Shown here piece by piece: positions 8,033 through 18,605 of a DNA stretch of 64,000 nt (the first letter of the stretch is position 1; every line of letters begins with the position of its first letter). The stretch covers positions 79,242 to 143,241 of the forward strand of contig DASWNX010000015.1 of assembly GCA_036399055.1 (NCBI GenBank), written 5' to 3'. The position numbers and the translations under genes were made by a program. Origin of the DNA: Jatrophihabitans sp. GTDB lineage: Bacteria > Actinomycetota > Actinomycetes > Mycobacteriales > Jatrophihabitantaceae. The notes under the pieces were generated by a model. The model did not search any database. It was not told the DNA's origin and saw only the letters and a program-made list of their open reading frames with translations.

Positions 8033-9427
8033 TCAGCCCACCGGCAGCCGCACCGTGAAGCGGGCTCCGCCCTCCGGGGCGCGGCCCGCTTCGATGCTGG
8101 CGCCTAGCCGGTCGACCAGGCCGGCGACGATGGCCAGGCCGAGCCCGGTGCCGACCCGGCGCACTCCCCGGTACCGCTGGTAAAGCGCCGAGCGCTCAAA
8201 GGCGACCGCGAAGTCGGCCTCGGCCAAGCCGGGGCCGCCGTCGCGCACCTCTGCCACCACCACCGGTCGGCCGTCGGCGGCCTGCTCCACCCGCGCCGCC
8301 AGCACGATCGGGGCACCGGCCGGGGTGACGCGCAGCGCGTTCTCCAGCAGTCCGTCGAGCACCTGCCGCAGCCGCGCCGGATCCGTTCTGACGGTGCCCT
8401 GACCTGGCTGGTCGGTCGTGTCCAGGTGAAGCTCGAACCCGACGCCGACCGCCGCGCAACGCCCGGACCAGACCTGGCCGGCGGCCCGGCACAGCTCCAG
8501 CACATCGACGTCGAGAAGGTCGATGCGGAACTCCTGGGCGTCCAGCCGGGCCAGATCCAGCAGATCGGCCACCAGCCGGTCCAGCCGCAGTGACTCGGTG
8601 AGCACGATCGAGCCCACCTCGGCGGCCTGCTCGGGCGCCACCACCCCCTCGGCCAGCGATTCGGCGTAGCCGGTGATCGCGGTGAGCGGCGTGCGAAGCT
8701 CGTGCGACACCGAGAGCAGGAACTCCCGTTGACGAGCCTCGGAGTGCGACAGCGCGGTGGCCAACGAGTTCAGCGCCGCCCCCACCTCGGCCACCTCGGC
8801 AGGACCCTCAGCCAGCACTGCCACGTCACGATGCCCCTGGGCCAGCGCGTGAGCGGCCTCGGCGGTCCGGCGCAGCGGCCGGGAGATCCGGACCGCCACC
8901 AGCAACCCCAGCAGAACGGCGATGCCCACCGCGACCAGAAGCGCCCAGACGATCTGCCGGACGGTCCGGTCAGCAGCCGCGTTCGCCTCCGAACGTCGCT
9001 GCGCCAGCGCGATCCCACCCACCCGGGTGCCCCGTGCCTCGATCAGCACCCGTTGGCCCTGGATTCGCCGCTCGGCCGACAGCGAGCCGCTGGCCAGCAC
9101 GGTGCGGACGTCGGCGTCACTGAGCGCCACCCGCAGCAGCGGGCTGTTGGTGGTCACGGCGCCGGCGCTGTCGATCGACGCCGACTGGATGCCCAGGCTT
9201 CGCAGGCTGACGCGGGCTCGGGCCTGGCTGTTCCGGGCGTTAGGACCCTGATCGGCCACCACACGGGCCACGTCGGCGAGGTTGCCCAAGGTGGTGCGGG
9301 CAGCGGCCGTGGTCGAGCGGTGCACCAGGTTGATCGCCAGCACCCCCGCCAGCAGCGCGGTGATCACCGCTACCCCGACCGCCAGTGCGGAGATGCGCTG
9401 GGCAAGTGTGGTGGGCGGCAGCCTCAT
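8033..9427 (-). CDS. two-component sensor histidine kinase
   Basis: The 464-residue kinase has an N-terminal membrane segment (LAVGVAVITALLAGVLAINL), an extracytoplasmic domain of about 120 residues, a second membrane helix (IVWALLVAVGIAVLLGLLVAV) and HAMP. HisKA has the H-box SVSHELRTPLTAITGYAESL. HATPase_c has an N-box around LLENALRV and glycine boxes VRDGGPGL and VGTGLGLAIV. It autophosphorylates on the H-box histidine and passes phosphate to its partner. The ATG shares one base with the stop of the upstream response regulator, so the two are coupled. The stimulus is unknown. Confidence 0.93.
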   Translation of the reverse strand: MRLPPTTLAQRISALAVGVAVITALLAGVLAINLVHRSTTAAARTTLGNLADVARVVADQGPNARNSQARARVSLRSLGIQSASIDSAGAVTTNSPLLRVALSDADVRTVLASGSLSAERRIQGQRVLIEARGTRVGGIALAQRRSEANAAADRTVRQIVWALLVAVGIAVLLGLLVAVRISRPLRRTAEAAHALAQGHRDVAVLAEGPAEVAEVGAALNSLATALSHSEARQREFLLSVSHELRTPLTAITGYAESLAEGVVAPEQAAEVGSIVLTESLRLDRLVADLLDLARLDAQEFRIDLLDVDVLELCRAAGQVWSGRCAAVGVGFELHLDTTDQPGQGTVRTDPARLRQVLDGLLENALRVTPAGAPIVLAARVEQAADGRPVVVAEVRDGGPGLAEADFAVAFERSALYQRYRGVRRVGTGLGLAIVAGLVDRLGASIEAGRAPEGGARFTVRLPVG

Positions 9428-10143
9428 CAGGCTCCGGCCTGACCCGGCGCCCGGTTCGGCTCGACGGCGTAGCCGACCCCGCGCACGGTCCGGATCGGAC
9501 TCGCCTCGCGCAGCTTGGCGCGGACTTGGGCGATGTGCACGTCAACGGTGCGCGCCCCGGCGATGGCGGAGTAGCCCCACACCTCGCTGAGCAGCTGGTC
9601 GCGCCCGAACACCCGGCCGGGCCGGCGCATCAGATAGGCCAAAAGGTCGAACTCGGTGGCGGTCAGGCTGATCTCGTGGTCACCGGCGTGCACTCGTCGC
9701 TCGACCGGGTCCAGCCGGATCGAGCCGACCTGCAGTGTCGCCGGAGCCTCGGTGACTCGTTGGGTCCGGCGCAGCACCGTCGCCACCCGGGCCACCAGCT
9801 CGCGGGGCGAGAACGGCTTGGTGACGTAGTCATCGGCGCCCAGTTCCAATCCGACGATCCGGTCCACCTCGTCGTCACGGGCGGTCACGAACAGCACCGG
9901 CGTCCAGTCCTGAGCGGCCCGCAGCCGCCGGCAGACCTCGATGCCGTCGATTCCGGGCAACCCGACGTCCAGGATCACCGCCGCCGGGCTGTGCCGGCTG
10001 ATGGCGGCCAGCCCGGCCTCGCCGTCGCGTTCGAGCCGGACGGCGAAGCCGGCCGCGACCAGGTTCAGCCGGATGAGCTCGGCGATAGCCGGCTCGTCCT
10101 CGATCACCAGGATCAGCCCGCGGGCGGGCGCGTCGGTCGGCAC
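9427..10143 (-). CDS. OmpR/PhoB-family response regulator
   Basis: The 238-residue regulator has a receiver domain with the acidic pair in VIEDEPAI, the phospho-acceptor Asp in VILDVGLPGIDG, Thr in FVTAR and Lys in YVTKPFSPREL. The C-terminal winged-helix domain contains LTATEFDLLAYLMRRPGRVF, SAIAGARTVDVHIAQVRAKL and RTVRGVGYAVE. It binds DNA when phosphorylated by the adjacent kinase, with which it overlaps by one base. The targets are not evident. Confidence 0.94.
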   Translation of the reverse strand: MPTDAPARGLILVIEDEPAIAELIRLNLVAAGFAVRLERDGEAGLAAISRHSPAAVILDVGLPGIDGIEVCRRLRAAQDWTPVLFVTARDDEVDRIVGLELGADDYVTKPFSPRELVARVATVLRRTQRVTEAPATLQVGSIRLDPVERRVHAGDHEISLTATEFDLLAYLMRRPGRVFGRDQLLSEVWGYSAIAGARTVDVHIAQVRAKLREASPIRTVRGVGYAVEPNRAPGQAGA

Positions 10144-10221
10144 AGCGGAACTGTACGAGGCCGGGGCCTCGCCCAGGTCACTCGCAGATCAGGATCAGGT
10201 ACGAGCCGGCGGGATCGCCGA

Positions 10222-10677
10222 TCAGGCGTCGGCTGCCGGCTGGACCGGATCGAGCACGACGACCGGGATCGGCCGGTCGGTCTTGGTCTGGTACTCCTCA
10301 TACGCCGGCCAGATCTGGCACATCATCTTCCACAGCTCCGGCTTCTCCGACTCATCGGCCGTCCGGGCGATGGCGACGAGGTCCTCGGCGCCGACCTGCA
10401 GCGCGACCTCCGGGTTCTCGGCCAGGTTCAGGTACCAGGCCGGGTGGTTGTCAGCCCCGCCGCTGGAGGCGACCACGACGTAGGACGAGCCGGACGTGCC
10501 GTAGATCAGGGCGGTGCGGCGCAGCTTGCCGCTCTTGCGGCCCTTGGTGGTGAGCAGCAGGGTCGGCACCCCGTGCCAGTGGTGCCCTTCCTCGCCGTCG
10601 GTCTCCACGTAACGCTGGATGTGCTCGGAGACCCAACCCTCGGGACTGTCGTAGACGTGCGCGTCGTCAGTGGTCAT
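10222..10677 (-). CDS. deazaflavin (F420)-dependent nitroreductase-family oxidoreductase
   Basis: The 151-residue protein of the DDN/PF04075 type has LLLTTKGRKSGKLRRTALIY, then SYVVVASSGGADNHPAWYLNL, the characteristic cofactor-binding signature. Members reduce substrates with F420H2, for example quinones or nitroimidazoles, in actinobacteria. ATG 10677 is preferred over a GTG at 10698 that would overlap the PBP stop, because GGTGGA precedes it. It lies directly downstream of the PBP gene on the same strand. Confidence 0.88.
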   Translation of the reverse strand: MTTDDAHVYDSPEGWVSEHIQRYVETDGEEGHHWHGVPTLLLTTKGRKSGKLRRTALIYGTSGSSYVVVASSGGADNHPAWYLNLAENPEVALQVGAEDLVAIARTADESEKPELWKMMCQIWPAYEEYQTKTDRPIPVVVLDPVQPAADA

Positions 10678-10694
10678 GAGTCCACCGTACAAAG

Positions 10695-12659
10695 TCACCG
10701 CACCTTGGTGAAGAACTGGCCGGCCAGCGGAACGGCCCCGGTGGTCGAGCTCTCGCCGCCGTAGATGAACACCGCGACGGCCAGGTCGCCTCGAACGCCG
10801 GCGAACCAGGAGTGGCTCTTGGGCGGGTTGTCGGTTCCGAACTCCGCGGTGCCGGTCTTGCCCCGGAGCTGGCCGGGCAGCTCGTTCAGAGCGTGCGCGG
10901 TGGCGCCCGGCATGGCGACGACGGCCCGCATCAGCTCGTTGAGCTGGGTGCTCACCCTCGCGTCCAGCGCCGGTCCGGCAGTGGCCTGCTGGCCGGCCAC
11001 CAGAGACGGCCCGACTCCGACGCCCGAGGCGGCGGCGCCTGCCATCGAGGCCATCAGCAGCGGGCTGACCAGCACCTTGCCCTGGCCGATCGCCTCGGCG
11101 GCCTGCTCCGTTCCGGCGGCGGTGGCCGGCATCGATCCCGAGAACGCCGGCACCGGCAGCTTCCAGTCGCCTCCCAGCCCGAGAGCGCCGGCCGTCTCGG
11201 CCAGGGCGCCGGGCGCCAGCTTCATCCCGAAGTCGATCGCGGTGGTGTTGCAGGAGTAGCCGAACGCCGCGCTCAGCGGGATCCGGCCGTGCTCGGACTT
11301 GTCGTGGTTCTGAAAGGTCCGACCGTTGACCGTGACGGTGGGCGGGCAGTCCACGGCGGTGCTTGCGGCCAGGGAGGGATCGGCCTGCAACGCCGCGGCG
11401 TAGGTGGCGATCTTGAACGTCGAACCGGGTGGGTACTGCCCGGTCAGCGCGATGTCGCCAGGTGCGTCGGCGCTGTTGGCGACCGCCAGGATCTTGCCGG
11501 TCGACGGTTGCAGCGCCACGATCGACGCCGGTCGCGACACCGTGTCCAGGGTGGCGTCAGCGGCTGACTGGAGGCGGGAGTCCAGCGTCAGCCGGACCGG
11601 CTTGCCGGCCACCGGCGGGGTCACCGTGCCGAGCTTGGCGCCCAGCGTCGCGTGGGCGTCGCTGGCGGCGTGGACGTCGACGCCGGGGACGCCGCGCAGT
11701 TGCGGGTCCAGCGCTCGCTGCAGCCCGGACAGCCCTACCTCGTCGCCGGCGCGGACCTGCCCCTGCGAGCCCTCGACGATCTCTGCGGTGGCCGTTCCCA
11801 CGCTGCCCAGCAGCGGCCGCGCGAAGTCCGAGGTGGGCGGCAGCAGCCGGGTTCCGGACTGGAACTGGGTGCCGGGCAGGTCGAAGATCTGGGCCTTGAC
11901 CTGCTCGTAGGCAGGCCGGCGCAGGGTGATGATCGGCACGAACTGGTCCTTGCCCGCCGCGGTCACGGCGCTGGTCACCTCGCCGGCGGTGGTCTGCAAC
12001 GCCGGCACCGCGGCCAGCCGGCTGGCCAGGGCGCCCAGATCGCCGACGCCGGCCGGATTGACGCCCACGGTGACCACCGCGGTCGGCTTGAACAGCGCGG
12101 CGCCGCTGCTGTCCTGCAGCGCGGCCCGGGCTGGCTGGCTGCGCTTGAGCGCCAGGTGCGAGCCGTTGGCAAGTCGCGGATGGATGGCGCCGGCAGACCA
12201 GCTCACCCGCCAACCCTGCGCCTGCTTCACCATCGGCAGCGTCCCGGTGTACCTCCACGGGGTGGTCAAGCCGGGTAGCTGCCAGCTGGCGTCATAGCTG
12301 GCGGTGGCCGATTCCGGCTGCCGGTCGGTGAGGCCGGTGACGCGCAGGCTGCCTCGAAGCCCACTGCCGCCGTCCGCCAGGCCGGCCAGGCTCCTGGTGA
12401 TCGCGGCGGTCGCGGCGGCGGCGTCGGTGGTGCGCTGGCCGGCGGTGGCGCTGTCAGCGGCGCCGAGGGCATCCAGGTAGGCCTGCGCCGCCTGCTGCTC
12501 CGCGGGAGGTTTCTTCGACTGGCTGCAGGCGGTCAGCCCCAGGGCGGCGACGAGGAGCGCGGCCAGGCCCGCTGACCATCTCAGCCGGGCACTGCGACTT
12601 CTCAGCCGGGCACTGCGACTTCTCAGCCGCCGCGGGCCATTGCGAGTGCGCGTGAGCAT
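10695..12659 (-). CDS. penicillin-binding protein, lipoprotein with MecA-N/NTF2-like and transpeptidase domains
   Basis: The 654-residue protein has an Arg-rich N-terminus, a hydrophobic core and a lipobox LGLTACSQ, so it is likely anchored outside the membrane by a diacylglyceryl cysteine. An NTF2-like MecA_N domain (about residues 50-160) precedes a PBP dimerisation region and a transpeptidase domain. The transpeptidase domain has the catalytic SxxK in YPPGSTFKIAT, SxN in YSCNTT and KTG in RGKTGTAEF. It would cross-link peptidoglycan. The layout resembles actinobacterial class B PBPs and PBP2a-like proteins. The first codons contain a 21-bp duplication, so the exact start is uncertain. Confidence 0.9.
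   Translation of the reverse strand: MLTRTRNGPRRLRSRSARLRSRSARLRWSAGLAALLVAALGLTACSQSKKPPAEQQAAQAYLDALGAADSATAGQRTTDAAAATAAITRSLAGLADGGSGLRGSLRVTGLTDRQPESATASYDASWQLPGLTTPWRYTGTLPMVKQAQGWRVSWSAGAIHPRLANGSHLALKRSQPARAALQDSSGAALFKPTAVVTVGVNPAGVGDLGALASRLAAVPALQTTAGEVTSAVTAAGKDQFVPIITLRRPAYEQVKAQIFDLPGTQFQSGTRLLPPTSDFARPLLGSVGTATAEIVEGSQGQVRAGDEVGLSGLQRALDPQLRGVPGVDVHAASDAHATLGAKLGTVTPPVAGKPVRLTLDSRLQSAADATLDTVSRPASIVALQPSTGKILAVANSADAPGDIALTGQYPPGSTFKIATYAAALQADPSLAASTAVDCPPTVTVNGRTFQNHDKSEHGRIPLSAAFGYSCNTTAIDFGMKLAPGALAETAGALGLGGDWKLPVPAFSGSMPATAAGTEQAAEAIGQGKVLVSPLLMASMAGAAASGVGVGPSLVAGQQATAGPALDARVSTQLNELMRAVVAMPGATAHALNELPGQLRGKTGTAEFGTDNPPKSHSWFAGVRGDLAVAVFIYGGESSTTGAVPLAGQFFTKVR
12580..12621 (-). 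repeat. 21-bp tandem duplication in PBP signal region
   Basis: Two identical adjacent 21-bp units encode a repeated Arg/Ser-rich heptapeptide (RSRSARL) in the basic n-region of the PBP lipoprotein signal. Confidence 0.9.
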
Positions 12660-12739
12660 GACCTTGATTCAACCAAGTCGGCCGAGTGCTCGCCGCGTCC
12701 GGGCCGAGCGAGGCCCAGCCGGACGACTACGGTAGCCGG

Positions 12740-13504
12740 GTGACAGGGATCGGCGCCGCCGCGGTCGTAGCGCTCGCCGGCGTGGCCGCCGGAACGATGA
12801 ACACCGTGGTGGGTTCAGGCACGCTGATCACCTTTCCGGTGCTGCTCTCTCTCGGCGTGCCGCCAGTGACCGCCAACGTCAGCAACACCATCGGACTGGT
12901 GCCCGGGACCTTCAGCGGCGCCTACGGTTACCGCCGCGAGCTGACCGGCCAGCGGGATCGGCTGCTGCGGCTGGGCTCGGCGTCGCTGATCGGCGGGATC
13001 GCCGGAGCGCTGCTGCTGCTGGTGCTGCCTGCCAGCGTGTTCCGGGCGGTGGTGCCGATCCTGATCGTGCTGGCGGTGGCGCTGGTGATCGCCCAACCCC
13101 GCTTGTCCCGGCGCTTCGTGGGACAGGCGCACGAGGGATCACATGGCCGGCATCCGGTCCTGTTGTGGGTGCTGGTGCTGCTGACCGGGGTGTACGGGGG
13201 ATATTTCGGCGCCGCTCAGGGGGTGCTGCTGGTCGCGACGATGGGCGCCCTGCTCGACCGCGACCTGCAGCGGGTCAATGGGCTGAAGAACGTCCTGTCC
13301 GGCGTGGTGAACGCGGTCGCGGGATTGCTGTTCGTGCTGCTGGCCGACCCGAACTGGGTGTACGTGGCCCTGATCGCGGTCGGCTCCACGATCGGCGGGC
13401 AGCTCGGGGCAGCGGTCGGGCGGCGGCTGTCGCCGACCGTGCTGCGCGCGGTGATCGTGGTGGTCGGGTTGGCCGCCCTGACCAAGTTCCTCTTCTTCCC
13501 CTGA
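12740..13504 (+). CDS. TauE/SafE-family (DUF81) membrane permease
   Basis: A protein of about 254 residues with 7-8 hydrophobic helices and the TauE/SafE hallmarks: AGVAAGTMNTVVGSGTLITF near the N-terminus, and GVYGGYFGAAQGVLLVATMG after the central loop. Family members are inner-membrane exporters of sulfite or organosulfonates, or act as general anion permeases. GTG 12740 starts just before the first helix; the further upstream in-frame start would add a non-hydrophobic tail. The gene is divergent from the PBP and is followed by a long palindrome. Confidence 0.87.
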   Translation: MTGIGAAAVVALAGVAAGTMNTVVGSGTLITFPVLLSLGVPPVTANVSNTIGLVPGTFSGAYGYRRELTGQRDRLLRLGSASLIGGIAGALLLLVLPASVFRAVVPILIVLAVALVIAQPRLSRRFVGQAHEGSHGRHPVLLWVLVLLTGVYGGYFGAAQGVLLVATMGALLDRDLQRVNGLKNVLSGVVNAVAGLLFVLLADPNWVYVALIAVGSTIGGQLGAAVGRRLSPTVLRAVIVVVGLAALTKFLFFP

Positions 13505-13531
13505 GCCCTTTCGCGCGGAGACCCCTGCCAA

Positions 13532-13596
13532 GCCATAGTGCGGCCCGAAACCGCGGCTGCGAGCAGCGATACCGCGGATTCGGGCCGCACTATGGC
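13532..13596. repeat. long palindrome, copy 1 of a two-copy element
   Basis: The stem is 13532-13556 paired with 13572-13596 (25 bp, one A-A mismatch at 13550/13578) and the loop is 15 nt. It lies between two convergent genes, so it may terminate transcription in both directions, but it has no T-run. A second copy with the same stem core, mismatch position and loop length is at 48166-48226. Confidence 0.9.
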
Positions 13597-13611
13597 CGCA
13601 GGCCTCAGGCC

Positions 13612-15852
13612 TCAGTCGGCCGGCACGGCCTCCGGCTGGCCGGCCAGAGCCGGCCGTCCCATCGACTGCTGCAGGATCTGGGCGACGTCGAGCACCTGGA
13701 CGTGGTCAGAGGCCGTGCCGTCGGCCTTCTTGCTGGTCACCGCGTCAGAGAGCATCACCATGCAGAACGGGCAGGCGGTCGAGATCAGGTCGGGGTCAAG
13801 GCCCAGCGCCTCGTCGGTGCGCTCGACGTTGATCCGCTTGCCGATCTTCTCCTCCATCCAGAACCGCGCGCCGCCGGCGCCGCAGCAGAAGCCGCGGTCC
13901 TTGCACCGGTGCATCTCCTCCGAACGCAGCTGCGGGATGGCGCCGAGGACCTCGCGCGGCGGGGTGTAGACCTTGTTGTGCCGGCCCAGGTAGCACGGGT
14001 CGTGGTAGGTGACCTTCTTGTCGACCGGCTCGACGGGGGTGAGCCGGCCGTCCTCGACCAGCTTGGCCAGCAGTTGGGTGTGGTGCACCACCTCGTACTC
14101 GCCGCCGATCTGCGGGTACTCGTTGGCGATGGTGTTGAAGCAGTGCGGGCAGGTGGCCACGATCTTCAGCGGCCGGCCCTCAGGCTTGATCGAGTTCAGC
14201 TTCTCGACGTTCTCCGCGCCCAGCATCTGGAACACGAACTCGTTGCCGAGCCGGCGGGCCGAGTCGCCGGTGCAGGTCTCGTCCGAGCCGAGGATGGCGA
14301 ACTCGACCCCGGCCACGTTGAGCAGCTCGGCGAAGGCCTTGGTGACCTTCTTGGAACGGTCCTCCAGCGCGCCGGCGCAGCCGACCCAGAACAGGTACTC
14401 GACCTCGTCGGGCAGCGGCTGGCCCGGGGAGACCCGGCGGACGTCGAAGCCCAGGCCTTCGGTCCACTCCTCGCGGTTCTTGGCGGGCAGTCCCCACGGG
14501 TTGCCCTTGTTCTCCAGGTTGCGCAGCATCGTGCCGGCCTCGGACGGGAACGAGGACTCGATCAGCACCTGGTAGCGGCGCATGTCGACGATGTGGTCGA
14601 TGTGCTCGATGTCGACCGGGCACTGCTCGACGCACGCCCCGCAGGTGGTGCAGGACCACAGCACGTCCGGATCGATCACGCCGTGCGAGGCCAGGTCGCC
14701 GACCAGCGGCCGGGTGGCCTGCTCGATGCCCGACCCCTGCACCCGGGGATAGCCTGCCTCGGGCACATGGGTGCCGTGCGAGCCGCCCTCAGCGGCGGGG
14801 GTGGAGAAGTTCGGCACCGCGTCGTCGGGGACCGCCTTGCCGCCGATCAGGTACGGGGCCTTGGCGAACAGGTGGTCGCGCAGGTCCATGATCACCAGCT
14901 TGGGCGACAACGGCTTGCCGGTGTTCCAGGCCGGGCACTGCGACTGGCAGCGGCCGCACTCGGTGCAGGTCGCGAAGTCCAGGTAGGCCTTCCAGCTGAA
15001 GTCCTCGACCTTGCCCTTGCCGAACACGGTGTCCTCGGACAGGTTCTCGGCGTCGAGGAAGTCGATGGTCTTGCCCTGGGCGTCGGTGACCGGCGGCAGC
15101 GCCCCGAGCGCCAAGGGCTGCCGCTTGAAGTACACGTTGATCGGGGCGGTGGCGATGTGCAGGTGCTTGGAGTAGGTGACGATGATCAGGAAGACCAGGA
15201 CGACCGCCACCTGCGCCAGCAGGAAGATGGTCGCCAGGCCGGCGTTGTACTCGCCCTCGCCCAGGGCCTTGGCGGTCAGGTAGGAGGCGAAGGTCCACTT
15301 GGACTCCCCGAACGGGAACTCGCCGGCGTTCATCTGGGCGCCGCGCAGCAGGAACAGCGTCAGGATGACCAGCGTGATCATGCCCAGGATCACCCAGGCC
15401 GGGCCGGTGTGCGAGCCGTAGAAGCGGGAGTCGCGCTGCTTGTGCTTGGGGGCGTTGCGAAGGCGCAGCACCGCGAAGGTGGCCAGTCCGGCCAGCACGG
15501 CGACGGCGAAGAAGTCCTCGAGAAAGCCCAGGACCTGCCACTTGCCGATCAGCGGGATGTGGAAGTCGCGGTCGATCAGCAGCGCGCCGTAGGCCTCGAG
15601 GATGGTCAGGTTCAGGATCAGGAAGCCCCAGAACGTGAAGAAGTGCGCCAGGCCGGGGACGGACCACTTGAGCAGCCGGGTCTGGCCCAGCACCTCCTCG
15701 GCGTCGTTGGCGGCGCGGCCGATGGCGTTCTTGCCTCGTCCGGGAGCGGCTGTGCCGGAACGGATGAGCTTCACCAGCCACAGGACCCGCCAGCCCGCGA
15801 TCACCGCGGTCGCCGCGGTCATGAGCACGGTCAGGATGATGCGCAGTGCCAC
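13612..15852 (-). CDS. EtfD-like membrane (Fe-S) oxidoreductase (HdrD/CCG-type)
   Basis: The 746-residue protein has about six N-terminal membrane helices of the NarI/cytochrome type, then two 4Fe-4S motifs (CTECGRCQSQCP and CTTCGACVEQCP). Two CCG (cysteine-rich) domains follow, with segments ATCPHCFNTI, YHDPCYLGRH, FCCGAGGARFW and STACPFCMVM. This is the layout of M. tuberculosis Rv0338c (EtfD), which passes electrons from electron-transferring flavoprotein to menaquinone during fatty acid oxidation. That role here is inferred from architecture and from the dcd/dnaK neighbourhood. It ends next to the palindrome. Confidence 0.85.
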   Translation of the reverse strand: MALRIILTVLMTAATAVIAGWRVLWLVKLIRSGTAAPGRGKNAIGRAANDAEEVLGQTRLLKWSVPGLAHFFTFWGFLILNLTILEAYGALLIDRDFHIPLIGKWQVLGFLEDFFAVAVLAGLATFAVLRLRNAPKHKQRDSRFYGSHTGPAWVILGMITLVILTLFLLRGAQMNAGEFPFGESKWTFASYLTAKALGEGEYNAGLATIFLLAQVAVVLVFLIIVTYSKHLHIATAPINVYFKRQPLALGALPPVTDAQGKTIDFLDAENLSEDTVFGKGKVEDFSWKAYLDFATCTECGRCQSQCPAWNTGKPLSPKLVIMDLRDHLFAKAPYLIGGKAVPDDAVPNFSTPAAEGGSHGTHVPEAGYPRVQGSGIEQATRPLVGDLASHGVIDPDVLWSCTTCGACVEQCPVDIEHIDHIVDMRRYQVLIESSFPSEAGTMLRNLENKGNPWGLPAKNREEWTEGLGFDVRRVSPGQPLPDEVEYLFWVGCAGALEDRSKKVTKAFAELLNVAGVEFAILGSDETCTGDSARRLGNEFVFQMLGAENVEKLNSIKPEGRPLKIVATCPHCFNTIANEYPQIGGEYEVVHHTQLLAKLVEDGRLTPVEPVDKKVTYHDPCYLGRHNKVYTPPREVLGAIPQLRSEEMHRCKDRGFCCGAGGARFWMEEKIGKRINVERTDEALGLDPDLISTACPFCMVMLSDAVTSKKADGTASDHVQVLDVAQILQQSMGRPALAGQPEAVPAD

Positions 15853-15989
15853 TGCGGCCTCCAGCGTCGGTCGACTCTTGCGTCGTCAAGGCGTGACGAG
15901 GCAAGAATACTCAGGGTTACCAACGGGTAACCAAGGCCGCCGGTCACCGACTAGGTCACATCGGCCCGTCGCATCCGCCTGCCGCTGCC

Positions 15990-16538
15990 TCACCGGGCGG
16001 TTGGAACCGGCGCGCCGCTCTCATCCAGAGGCAGCTGGTATTCCAGCTCGCTCAGCTGGGGGTCGCTGGGCAGGGGTCTCACCGCCGCGGTGGCGACAAA
16101 GCCCAATCGCTCGTAGAGCCCGATCGCGGCCGCGTTTCCCGGGGTGACCCACGCGCTCAGCCGCCGGCGATGACTGGCTCGGGCCCAATCGAGGACGGCT
16201 GAGACGAGCGCTTTGCCGACCGCCAGCTCACGGTGCTCCGGATCGACCCACAGCGCGACCAACTCGGCCTCGGCGCCGTCCTCGCGGTCCGCTCCGGCGG
16301 CCAGCCCGATGGCCTGCTCGGCGCCGCCGTCGGACTCCCAGGCCAGAAAGCACGCGCTGGCCTGGGGCCACTCGCGCCACCGGTCCTCTGAAAAGGCCAG
16401 TTCGCGGTCCAGGCTCGAGCCGAAGGCCGACGGGTCGGCTTGCAGGGCGGTGAGCCGGAGATCGCGCAGGGCACGCCAGCCTGCGTCCTCGACACGCTCC
16501 ACACGCCAGTTCCGAGCCACCCCCGAAGTCTGCAACAA
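15990..16538 (-). CDS. GNAT family N-acetyltransferase
   Basis: The 182-residue single-domain GNAT has RALRDLRLTALQADPSAFGS at the start, common in this subgroup, the acetyl-CoA loop region ELVALWVDPEHRELAVGKAL, and the terminal NAAAIGLYERLGFV motif. The substrate is unknown. It is divergent from dnaK and shares the intergenic region that holds the HAIR operator. The real start could be a few codons later (around VARNWRVERV). Confidence 0.87.
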   Translation of the reverse strand: MLQTSGVARNWRVERVEDAGWRALRDLRLTALQADPSAFGSSLDRELAFSEDRWREWPQASACFLAWESDGGAEQAIGLAAGADREDGAEAELVALWVDPEHRELAVGKALVSAVLDWARASHRRRLSAWVTPGNAAAIGLYERLGFVATAAVRPLPSDPQLSELEYQLPLDESGAPVPTAR

Positions 16539-16587
16539 CAGGCGGCCGAACCGTTAATTGTGACGGAGGCCACGATCCGAGAGGGAA

Positions 16588-16608
16588 CTTGAGCGTACCC
16601 GACTCAGT
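16588..16608 (+). promoter_or_regulatory. HAIR operator (HspR binding site) upstream of dnaK
   Basis: CTTGAGC-N7-ACTCAGT matches the HAIR consensus CTTGAGT-N7-ACTCAAG with two end deviations. It lies about 140 bases before the dnaK ATG. The operon encodes HspR itself, so an autoregulated heat-shock circuit is expected. Confidence 0.88.
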
Positions 16609-16746
16609 TCTTTTGACAGAAGGCCGATCCAGGTAGCACCATCGGAGCTGCCCGGTATCGGCTGGCAGGCCACCCGCACGAGGCCGGCGCACCACCAGCA
16701 AGCGGTAAACCACAGACAACACAGAGCACTCACTGAGGAGTTCACC

Positions 16747-18603
<1,857 letters not shown>

Positions 18604-18605
18604 CG

